A stretch of DNA of 13,296 nucleotides from JBGOUJ01 sp041477005. GTDB lineage: Bacteria; Acidobacteriota; Terriglobia; Bryobacterales; JACQDG01. Where the stretch lies: positions 1 through 13,296 of the forward strand of contig JBGOUJ010000149.1 of NCBI GenBank assembly GCA_041477005.1, in the 5' to 3' direction. The position numbers and the translations under genes were made by a program. The notes below the pieces were generated by a model. It had not been told where the DNA came from, made no database searches, and saw only the letters and a list, made by a program, of their open reading frames with translations. Below are positions 1 to 6,757 of the stretch, piece after piece (position 1 is the stretch's first letter; each line of letters starts with the position of its first letter).

Positions 1-9
1 AAATCTCTA

Positions 10-75
10 GTCGAGATCAGGAGTTCGGAGTCTCGACCCGGCACGCAAGAGCGTTTCCATGGGCCTGCGGCCCAT
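10..75. repeat. Two short inverted repeats at the left edge
   Basis: The 203 bp left of the first gene hold no convincing gene. Two perfect 7-bp inverted repeats are visible: GTCGAGA (10-16) with TCTCGAC (31-37), and ATGGGCC (59-65) with GGCCCAT (69-75) around a 3-nt loop. Neither is followed by a T-run on either strand, so they do not look like ordinary intrinsic terminators. They could be part of a dispersed repeat or a weak 3' structure for the leftward transcript. That is a guess. Confidence 0.3.
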
Positions 76-203
76 CCATAAGGATGAAAACCGCTCCAGC
101 AGCGCCGATTTGGCGAACATTTGGCGAAGGGCAGGGGCGGCTTTCGACGGTGCGTGCGCCACGTCGGCGTACCCGTCACTGTATTGTGCGAGCCTCATTA
201 AGA

Positions 204-1784
204 CTACTTCACCCCGACCCGAAAGCAAGCCATTTCTTCCGCATTGCGCACCAGCAGGTAGCCGCCGGACAACGCCGGGACATTCCAGGTCTTGCCGGAG
301 ATGGCGGGGAAGCGCGCGATCTCCTGGTGCCCCTCGGGAGTGGCCTTTACAAGGGCAACATCGCCATTTTCGGCGGTGATGATCAAGTGTCCCGAGGCCA
401 GCAGCACCTGCCCGTAGCCGTAACGGCCGCCCTTCCACTTCAGTTCGCCGGTCTCGGCGCTGATGCAGGCGAGGATCGCCTCATCAAGGCCGTAGATGTA
501 GCCCTCGTGCAGGACCGAACTGGAAAACTTGTTCTTCATGCGGTTGTTGGCCCACACGGTCCGCACCTGGAAGCCCTTCTCTGCGGGGCCGAGCTCGACG
601 ACCGCGGAGCCGTGGCCGTAGCCGGCCGAGAGGAACACCCGGTTGTCCCCGATCACGATGGGCTGGGCTACGTTGATGTCGTACTCGGTAGTCCATGGGT
701 ATTCCCAGAGGATGGAGCCGTCCTCGATCTCCAGGCCCAGGACCCGCCGGGCGGTAACCACCAGCAGTTGGCGCTTACCGGCTAATGTGGCGAGCATCGG
801 GGACGTGTAGGCCTGCTTGTCTTCGAGAGACTTCCAGACGGGTTCGCCGGTCCGGTGGTTGTACGCCACGACGGACTTGCCCGCGGGGCCGCCGGGGAGG
901 ACGATGACCTTGTCGTCCGCGATGAGGGGCGCGCCGGACATGCCCCATTGCAAGTTTTGCGCGCCGTTATCGGTGAGGATGTTGCGCGACCAGATGCGGT
1001 TGCCGGTTTCCGCGTCGAGGCAGCGCAGCTCGCCGGCGGCCCCGAGGGCGTACACACGGCCGTCATGCCAGGTGGGGCAGGCGCGGGGGCCGTCGCCACC
1101 CAAGGATTCGTGGAAAGCGGCGTCCCAGCCGTGTGTCCAGAGTTCGCGGCCGGTCGCCACGTCGTAAGCGGCGACGACCTCCTGTTGGCGCCGCTGCTCA
1201 ATGGTGAATGCGCGCCCGTTGGCCACGACGAACGAAGCGTACCCGCCACCGATCGGTTGCCGCCACAGGGGTTTCAAGCCGCCGGTGGGCCAGTCGGTTT
1301 GGACGGGGGTCTCGTCGTAGCGGCCATCTCGCTTCGGGCCGCGGAAATCCGTCCAGTAGGCGGTGGTGGTCGCGGGCGGGCGCGCAGTGCGGGTGGGCGG
1401 TGGCGCAGGGCGTTCGGCTGCGACCTTGGCGGGGGCTTCTGCGGGCGGCGCTTCGCGGACCGGCGGGGCGTCGACTACCGGCCTCACCTCCGCTACGGGC
1501 TGGACCTTCTGCAGTGCACGGCTCCGTTCGACGTTGGCATAGTGGGCGTCGGGCCGGTCAAACTTGAACAAGGGCCTGACGCCGCTGCCGTCCATTTCAA
1601 AACGAAGCCCGAAGAACAGGACGAGGGCCGTGACCGTCCAGGCGCCGATGAGCACCGACCGGAGCACCTTTGTCGAAGTTCGGGCGCCGGAGTACAGCCA
1701 CAGCAGAACGACCCCCACCGGCGGAAGCGCAACCGCGGCGAGCAACAGGGCTGTGGGCGATCGATGCCAAGCGCTGGGACGCAT
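204..1784 (-). CDS. Membrane-anchored PQQ-type beta-propeller protein
   Basis: A 526-residue protein of the PQQ-binding-like (outer-membrane-assembly/quinoprotein-like) propeller superfamily. Two hydrophobic segments (about residues 11-32 and 43-62) anchor it in the inner membrane. A Pro/Ala-rich, low-complexity linker follows (about 90-141). The propeller then opens with the motif WTDFRGPKRDG (about 144-154), which in related proteins starts the domain. Repeats of the type AYDVATGRELW, CLDAETGNRIW and AYNHRTGEPVW are blade signatures. No classical alcohol-dehydrogenase catalytic set was recognised, so a binding or scaffold role is as likely as an enzyme. The start at 1784 was chosen because GAAAGAAG lies just upstream and the protein then begins directly before the first membrane helix; an ATG at 1814 would add 10 residues and has no ribosome site. 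It is the last gene of the leftward run, 113 bp after the amidohydrolase, and may have its own promoter. The propeller assignment is firm; substrate and cofactor are unknown. Confidence 0.85.
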   Translation of the reverse strand: MRPSAWHRSPTALLLAAVALPPVGVVLLWLYSGARTSTKVLRSVLIGAWTVTALVLFFGLRFEMDGSGVRPLFKFDRPDAHYANVERSRALQKVQPVAEVRPVVDAPPVREAPPAEAPAKVAAERPAPPPTRTARPPATTTAYWTDFRGPKRDGRYDETPVQTDWPTGGLKPLWRQPIGGGYASFVVANGRAFTIEQRRQQEVVAAYDVATGRELWTHGWDAAFHESLGGDGPRACPTWHDGRVYALGAAGELRCLDAETGNRIWSRNILTDNGAQNLQWGMSGAPLIADDKVIVLPGGPAGKSVVAYNHRTGEPVWKSLEDKQAYTSPMLATLAGKRQLLVVTARRVLGLEIEDGSILWEYPWTTEYDINVAQPIVIGDNRVFLSAGYGHGSAVVELGPAEKGFQVRTVWANNRMKNKFSSSVLHEGYIYGLDEAILACISAETGELKWKGGRYGYGQVLLASGHLIITAENGDVALVKATPEGHQEIARFPAISGKTWNVPALSGGYLLVRNAEEMACFRVGVK

Positions 1785-1796
1785 GAAGCTTCTTTC

Positions 1797-1802
1797 AGTA
1801 TA
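1797..1802 (-). promoter_or_regulatory. Candidate -10 box before the anchored propeller gene
   Basis: TATACT on the minus strand lies 12 nt before the chosen start at 1784. No good -35 hexamer sits at 16-18 bp; the nearest is TTACGG with a 19-bp gap. The 113-bp gap to the preceding gene makes a separate promoter plausible but not shown. Confidence 0.25.
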
Positions 1803-1859
1803 CGATGGGTGCATTTAGGGACCGTAAGCACGGCGCGAGCAGAATGCGGGCGGTCGTGG

Positions 1860-1882
1860 CCGGGAGCGTTGGATGCTCCCAG
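1860..1882 (-). other. Intergenic hairpin after the amidohydrolase gene
   Basis: In minus-strand RNA an 8-bp stem (one G-U pair) can form around a 7-nt loop; its core is GGGAGC paired with GCTCCC. It begins 15 nt after the amidohydrolase stop. A TTTTT run lies before the hairpin rather than after it, so it is a poor intrinsic terminator. It may stabilise or attenuate the transcript between the two genes. Confidence 0.35.
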
Positions 1883-1897
1883 CTAAAAAGCACTTGC

Positions 1898-3220
1898 CTA
1901 CCGGCGCGGCAACGGCGTCCAGGGGCCGCTGGTCTCGGCCATGGACGGCGGGTCCACGCCCTGCCGCTTCGGCGAGGCGAAATACTGCTTCGGAGCTCTT
2001 TTCCACTCGACCATGCTCAATCCGGTGGGATCGTAAACGATCCGGCCGGAGCGGACCGTCATGCGGTTCTCGAGCTTGACGTTGCCGATCATCCTGGCCC
2101 GGCCGCAGTCGGTGTAGCCGAACCGGCCCTTCCGCAGCTCGACCACCGCAATGTCGGCGTCGCGGCCGACCGTCAGCGTGCCCAACTCCGGCCGCCGGAT
2201 CTCCCTGGCCGGGTTGACCGTCGAGCGCCGGATCACGTCCTCCAGCGGCACCCCGATCGCCAGGATCTTTTACATGGTCGTGATCATATCCACCACCGGG
2301 CCGTTGACGTTATCCATGTGCAGGTCGGTCGAGATCGAGTCGGGAATGAAGCCCTGCCGGATCGCCGGCACGGCGTTGCGAAACCAGAAGCTGCCGGCCC
2401 CGTGGCCCAGATCGAAAATAACGCCGCGCCTCCGCGCCTGGAAGAGGATCGGATTGACTTTGCCGTCGTCCCCGAGGATCGGGAACTGCTGGGCGAAAAC
2501 GTGCGTGTGGATGTCGCCGGGGCGAAGCTTGTCGAGGATCAGGTCGGCATAGGGACGCTCGGGCGGCCGCGGCCAAAAATCCACCATCACCGGCACATTC
2601 GTTCGCTTGCCGGCCTCGACCGCCCGCTCGACGGAGACCCACGGCGGATGCTCGGCGTCGAACGGCTTGCTGGTCCAGTAGTGGGCCGTCTTGATCCCTA
2701 CGATCACGTCGCGGTGCTGCTCGATGGTAGCGGCGCAGGCCTGGGCGTCCAGCCGCTCGACGTGTTGCTCGGTCTCGTAGCCGGGTTCGATGCCGATGTT
2801 GCAGATATTGAGCCAGGCGAGAACGCGGATGGTCGAGTGGTCGATGAGGTTCTCTTTCATCAAGTGGAAGTTCTCGGCGCCCCAAGTGCCGGCGTCGACG
2901 ATGGTCGTGAGGCCCGAGGCAAGGTTCATGTCGGCCGGGTAGGAGACGCGCGTGGGCCACTTGTTGATGCTGGCGTGAGCGTGGATATCGATGAAGCCCG
3001 GCGTGACATAGAGGCCGGAGACGTCGACGACTTTTCGAGCCCGGCCGGCCGGGATGCTCTTCTCGACCGCCGCGATCTTGCCCTCGGCAACGGCAACATC
3101 CATCGCAGCGTTGACGTTGTTGGCGGGGTCGATGACGTGGCCGTTTTTGAGGACCAGGTCGTATTGCTGCGCTGGGGCGAGCGCGGCCAGCATGGCCAGA
3201 GCCGCGAGGCGAACGAGCAT
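1898..3220 (-). pseudogene. Amidohydrolase/deacetylase-family metallohydrolase with in-frame stop
   Basis: Read through, this is a 440-codon amidohydrolase-superfamily enzyme of the exported dihydroorotase/deacetylase-like group (Atu3266/EF0837-like by motif memory). A signal peptide (about 1-17, APA-QQ) directs it out of the cytoplasm. Metal-site residues are visible: H80 and H82 (DIHAH), K177 (GIKTAH, probable carbamylated lysine), H240 (IHTHVF), H273 (LGHG) and D299 (STDLH). Codon 317 is TAA (2270-2272). The same reading frame continues without any other lesion through STVNPAREI and LGTLTVGRDADI to the natural stop at 1898. The stop removes the last part of the barrel and the C-terminal strand domain, so the 316-residue product keeps every ligand but may not fold. 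Relatives often have serine there (TTMSK). A strong TTGGAGGA site 7 nt upstream fixes the start at 3220, one base after the stop of the upstream gene. A second product from GTG at 2251 has no ribosome site. Recent nonsense mutation or sequence error cannot be separated here. Confidence 0.85.
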
Positions 3221-3221
3221 T

Positions 3222-4523
3222 TCAGTCCTCCAAGACCACAGCCGCGTAGACGCCCATTTCCGGGACGGCGAATTCACCGCTGCGGGTCTCGAGCGGCTGG
3301 CCGGACGTCATGCCTGGAGCAAATAACATCGCTCGAGCGGCCGGACGAGCCAGCCGGATCCGCACGTCCTGGATCGGGTCGATCCCATAGTTTAGAAGGT
3401 GGAGCACGCGCTTGCCACCGCCTAGAGTGACCAGGCTCGCAATCACCTGCTGCGCGTTGGCGAGCCGAAACGGACGGCGGTCCCCGAGAGCAGCGCGGGT
3501 CTCGATCGCCAGGCGGTTGGGGTCGGGAGCGGACGGCCGCTCCAGGATCGTGGCGCCGGCCAGGCGAGATTTCTCCGCCTCGGTAAGGGGCGGCTGGCCG
3601 ACAGAAACCAAAACGGCCAGGGCCTTGTATGGCGAGCGGTCGCCGGGGACCGCCTCGCGGGGGACGCCCTCGCCGGTAACGGTCTCGCGGCTGACGGCCT
3701 CGCGGGGGGCGGCCTTGCGCGTGACGCGCTCACCGGTGACGGCCTCGCGGCTGAGGCCCTCGCGGGGGACGGCCTTGCCGGGGACGCCCTCGCGGGAGAC
3801 GCCCTCGGCGGTGACGGCCTTGCGGCTGACGGCCTCGCTGGTGAAGGCCTCGCGGGAGACGGCCTCGCTGGTGAAGGCCTCGCTGGTGAAGGCCTCGTGG
3901 GCGAAGGCCTCGCGGGTCAGAGCAACGAAGGGCACATTGCGGCGGACCAGCAGATTCATCACCTCGGCCACCGGGTCGAGCTTCTCGGCGAGCACGGCCA
4001 CGGGTGCCTCCGGCGCTGCCGTGAACCAGTCTTCGTGGCCATCGACAAAGCTCCGCACAGCCATCGCGCGGGCATCGGAGAGCATGCTGACCGGGCAGGC
4101 GAAGGCGCCGCCGAACACTGCGGCCTCGGCAATGGCCAGCGCCGCGCTCGCGGGTCGCGGACGCGCGCCCTTCTCAGGACGGTAAACGAGGATGATCGGC
4201 CGGCGGGGCTCTATGGCACGGGCGTAGCGGAGAACCCAGCCGTTCGAGTCGACCCACGGCTCGGCGGTGGCGTTGGCAAAGCCCACATCGCGTTCGCCTT
4301 CCACCTCGATGCCGGGCCGCAGTCTGGGCCACACGCCGGCGCGGATCACAAGCAGCGGGCCTCGGCTCTGCCGAATATCTCGAAGGGCCACCGGCTCGAC
4401 GCGGGTCGCACGGACGCCGGAGGGAACTGCAACGCCGGGGAGGACCAGCAGGTGATCGATGCCGGGTGGAACCGGGCCGCCGTCGTAGAGCGAGAACAGC
4501 AGCGCCGCCGCGGCCAGGATCAT
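3222..4523 (-). CDS. Uncharacterised protein with internal pentapeptide-repeat insertion
   Basis: A 433-residue protein whose function I do not recognise with certainty. It starts with a short hydrophobic stretch (about 1-12) that could be a weak signal peptide. Residues 22-200 contain VDSNGWVLRYARA, ILVYRPEKGARPRP and APVAVLAEKLDPVAEVMNLLVRRNVPF. The latter part recalls the glutamine-amidotransferase-like fold found in some glycoside-hydrolase-related proteins (inference). Residues 205-294 are 18 tandem pentapeptides of the type E-A-(V/F)-(S/T)-x. The fold then resumes with ALAVLVSVGQPPLTEAEK, and the C-terminus (about 345-433) looks like a small beta domain. Removing the array leaves about 343 residues, so it reads as an expansion in a surface loop. 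The start at 4523 forms an ATGA overlap with the upstream propeller gene. An alternative start upstream at 4985 would only translate that gene out of frame. The gene ends one base before the amidohydrolase start, whose ribosome site lies in its last codons. Confidence 0.75.
   Translation of the reverse strand: MILAAAALLFSLYDGGPVPPGIDHLLVLPGVAVPSGVRATRVEPVALRDIRQSRGPLLVIRAGVWPRLRPGIEVEGERDVGFANATAEPWVDSNGWVLRYARAIEPRRPIILVYRPEKGARPRPASAALAIAEAAVFGGAFACPVSMLSDARAMAVRSFVDGHEDWFTAAPEAPVAVLAEKLDPVAEVMNLLVRRNVPFVALTREAFAHEAFTSEAFTSEAVSREAFTSEAVSRKAVTAEGVSREGVPGKAVPREGLSREAVTGERVTRKAAPREAVSRETVTGEGVPREAVPGDRSPYKALAVLVSVGQPPLTEAEKSRLAGATILERPSAPDPNRLAIETRAALGDRRPFRLANAQQVIASLVTLGGGKRVLHLLNYGIDPIQDVRIRLARPAARAMLFAPGMTSGQPLETRSGEFAVPEMGVYAAVVLED
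3642..3911 (-). repeat. 18-copy, 15-bp coding tandem repeat
   Basis: Eighteen consecutive 15-bp units without any indel; plus-strand examples are GCTGGTGAAGGCCTC and GCGGCTGACGGCCTC. A diverged nineteenth unit may follow at 3912. Read on the minus strand they encode residues 205-294 of the 433-aa protein: EAFAH, EAFTS, EAFTS, EAVSR and so on to EAVPG. The units at the N-terminal end of the array (3837-3911) are the most alike, with GCTGGTGAAGGCCTC present three times. Units toward 3642 are more diverged. This pattern suggests recent expansion from one end. The multiple of three keeps the frame through copy-number change. Confidence 0.95.
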
Positions 4524-5566
4524 GCGCCCAGGGCAAACACGTTGCCCCCATGGGGCGCCATGTAGATCGCCTCGCCGGTGACGACGGGTTCGGCGAACAC
4601 TGTCGCCTCGGAGGGTCCCTGGAAAACTTCCTTGCCGGTCGCGGCGTCGAGGGCGTAGAGCGGACCGGAGTAGCTGGCCACGTAGACGATGCCGCCGGCG
4701 AACACGGGCGAGGCGGCCGCAGACCAGGGCGTGCGGAACTTCCAGAGCAGCTTGCCGTTCTGCGGGTCGAGCGCATAGACCGAGGCGTCGGTCGAGGTGA
4801 AGTAGATACGTCCGGCGCCGGAGGTGGCTGCGGTCGAAATGTGCAGGCCGGTCCGGAACAGCCAGAGCCGCTTGCCGGAGGCGGCGGCGAAGCAGTGGAA
4901 GTCGCGATCGTAGGAGCCGACCAGCACCCGGCCCCCTTCGACCAGCGGGCAGGCGGTGATGGGGCCGGCGGCCGCCGCGCTCCACTTCTTGCGCCCGGTC
5001 GCCACGTCCAGGGCGTGAATCTGGCCACCATCCGTGCCGAAATACAGAACATTGCCGGCCGCAGTGGCGGTGGAGCGGATGCGGTGGCCGGCGTCAAACT
5101 TCCACCAGAGCCCGCCCGCGCGATTCAGAGCATAGAAGTAGTGATCGCAGGAGCCTATAAAAACCGCTTCGCCCAGGACGATAGGCGAGGCGCGCACCTC
5201 GCGCTTGGCCTCGAACTGCCAGGCCGTAGCGCCGCTCTTCCGGTCGAGGGCGAAAACCTTGCCGTTATCGGCGCCGAAGAAAACATGGCCGCCTGTCACG
5301 GCCGGAGCCGACCAGATGGGGGCGCCGGCGCTGAAGCTCCAGAGCGCGTCGCCGTTTGCGGCATCGAGGGCATAGAACTTGCCGTCCAGGGTTCCAAACA
5401 GCAGCGCGCCATCGACCAGCGCCGGCGCCGAGCGCAAACCAATGGCCGAGCGGAAGGTCCACTTCACTTTCCCCGCCGCGCGTGGCGCGCCGCCGGCGAG
5501 CGTACCGGTGCGGGCGGCGTTCAGCCGATAAGTGGGCCAGGACTGGGGAATGGCGCTCTCAGACAT
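4520..5566 (-). CDS. Eight-bladed PQQ-type beta-propeller protein
   Basis: A 348-residue protein made almost entirely of PQQ-like propeller repeats. Seven units of the form YALDxxxGxxxWxF are visible (FYALDAANGDALWSF, VFALDRKSGATAWQF, VYALDPQNGKLLWKF and others). The C-terminal VFALGA strand would close the ring with the N-terminal KVKWTF strand, giving eight blades. The repeats nearly fill the protein and no extra catalytic domain is seen, so a scaffold, binding or BamB-like role fits best. No signal peptide is visible from the chosen start, which is unusual for this family; it may act in the cytoplasm, or export may depend on a partner. The start at 5566 has GGAG 6 nt upstream and overlaps the end of the DUF362 gene by 8 bp. 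Its own stop overlaps the next start by 4 bp (ATGA). Both overlaps argue for one coupled transcript. Confidence 0.88.
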   Translation of the reverse strand: MSESAIPQSWPTYRLNAARTGTLAGGAPRAAGKVKWTFRSAIGLRSAPALVDGALLFGTLDGKFYALDAANGDALWSFSAGAPIWSAPAVTGGHVFFGADNGKVFALDRKSGATAWQFEAKREVRASPIVLGEAVFIGSCDHYFYALNRAGGLWWKFDAGHRIRSTATAAGNVLYFGTDGGQIHALDVATGRKKWSAAAAGPITACPLVEGGRVLVGSYDRDFHCFAAASGKRLWLFRTGLHISTAATSGAGRIYFTSTDASVYALDPQNGKLLWKFRTPWSAAASPVFAGGIVYVASYSGPLYALDAATGKEVFQGPSEATVFAEPVVTGEAIYMAPHGGNVFALGA

Positions 5567-6716
5567 GAAAGCTCCGGTGGCGAATCTCGCTCAACTCGGC
5601 GGCGCCGAGGCCGAGGCTCCCCGCATACTGCACGTGCCACGGCTCGCGGAAGCCGACGCTGGTCTTAATGTCCTGGCGGCTGCGGCCCACGTACTTGGGG
5701 TCGCGGTTGTAAATCGAAATGGCCCCCTCGGCTTTGCGCTTGTTCTCGATGGTATTGAGCAGCAGGCGGTCGATAGCCACGGGGTCGGTGCCGAACTGCA
5801 GGAACTTGGGATACCAGAAGAAGCCCGGGGTAAAGGCGGCCGGACCGCCGTTCCAGACACCGCGCAGGCCGTCCATGATGTGGAGCACGGTCTTCGAGCG
5901 TAGCGGCTCGACGGCGGCCAGGGCGCCGATGAAAGTGCGGGCGTGGGTGATGCGGGGGCCGGGCGTGGGGCTGCTGTGGGAGCGGGCCACATTACTGAAC
6001 GATCCGTAGGCGATGTTTTTCAGGCAGCCGGTGGCGCCGCCGGCCGAGTGATCCTTGACGTTGGCGATGTTGATGATCTTGTCCACGTGCTTGGTCACCA
6101 CTTCGGTCATGTAGGAGCGCGTGTCCTCCTCGCCGAAGAAATCGACCTCCACGTAGACGTCGCGGTCGTAAGGAGCGAGCTCGCCGCGCCGGCGCTCGCC
6201 GCCCATGACATGAACGCCATCCGGCACGAAAACCTCGTAACCGACCAGGTCCACCTGCTGGGCGTAGCGCTCGTAGAGCCAGATGTCCTCCGGCTTGACC
6301 CCGACGCCCATCAGCCTGGCGATGATTTCCTGCACCAGCTCCGGTGACGAGACGCACTGCGGCGCTCCGCTGGCGTTCACCTTGATGGCGACGCGGTCGC
6401 CCGGCGCGAAGAAGACTTTCCAGGCGGCCGCAAGGCTGGCCGCGCCGGTCAGCTCCTTCATGCCGCGGTCCACCATTTTCCGCAGCGCGTCTCGATTGAT
6501 ACGGTCGGTCTTCTCGTCGATGGAGGACTCGCTGCCAATTTCTACTACCTGCCCAGGATAGAGTCCGGGGGCGCCCATCTTCCCCTGCGGCTTGTAGGGC
6601 GTGACGACCTTGTAGGGCGGAGGGGTCTCGGTACCGGGCGGCACGGGCGCGGCCGCGGCCGGGGCCGGGGCGGCGCCGGCAACGGCGGCGGCCTTCAGGA
6701 AATCACGACGCTGCAT
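5559..6716 (-). CDS. Tat-exported DUF362 domain protein
   Basis: A 385-residue protein with a twin-arginine signal: RRDFLK at residues 3-8, then an Ala-rich hydrophobic stretch to about residue 24. The body matches the DUF362 family in its typical phrases: PGDRVAIKVN (about 105-114), INIANVKDHSAGGATGCLKN (about 216-233) and FGTDPVAIDRL (about 308-318). The biochemical role of DUF362 is not established. Some relatives carry 4Fe-4S ferredoxin domains; none of the CxxCxxC type is present here. Tat export suggests that it folds, perhaps with a cofactor, before crossing the membrane. The start at 6716 puts the arginine pair at the expected place and has AGAAGGG just upstream. The gene begins 41 bp after the receptor gene and overlaps the following propeller gene by 8 bp. 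Confidence 0.88.
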   Translation of the reverse strand: MQRRDFLKAAAVAGAAPAPAAAAPVPPGTETPPPYKVVTPYKPQGKMGAPGLYPGQVVEIGSESSIDEKTDRINRDALRKMVDRGMKELTGAASLAAAWKVFFAPGDRVAIKVNASGAPQCVSSPELVQEIIARLMGVGVKPEDIWLYERYAQQVDLVGYEVFVPDGVHVMGGERRRGELAPYDRDVYVEVDFFGEEDTRSYMTEVVTKHVDKIINIANVKDHSAGGATGCLKNIAYGSFSNVARSHSSPTPGPRITHARTFIGALAAVEPLRSKTVLHIMDGLRGVWNGGPAAFTPGFFWYPKFLQFGTDPVAIDRLLLNTIENKRKAEGAISIYNRDPKYVGRSRQDIKTSVGFREPWHVQYAGSLGLGAAELSEIRHRSFHV

Positions 6717-6757
6717 ACCCTTCTCTCACCGCTCCTTCCGGGGTCACGGCTCGGAAC

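Noticed and set aside
7..198. Small minus-strand frame of 63 codons starting at 198
   Set aside because: It has no ribosome site and no recognisable motif, and it runs through two inverted repeats. I treat the stretch as non-coding.
2270..2272. Recoding of the stop codon (selenocysteine or pyrrolysine)
   Set aside because: The codon is TAA, which neither system uses, and no recoding element was seen. Mutation or error is simpler.
1805..3430. 541-codon open frame on the plus strand
   Set aside because: It is antisense to the amidohydrolase, whose motifs, ribosome site and start are clear. Its own translation is low-complexity and unlike any family I know.
3642..3911. CRISPR array
   Set aside because: The units are contiguous 15-bp repeats with no spacers and are in frame within a gene.
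4466..5668. 400-codon open frame on the plus strand
   Set aside because: It mirrors the propeller gene on the other strand and shows no independent motif or ribosome site.
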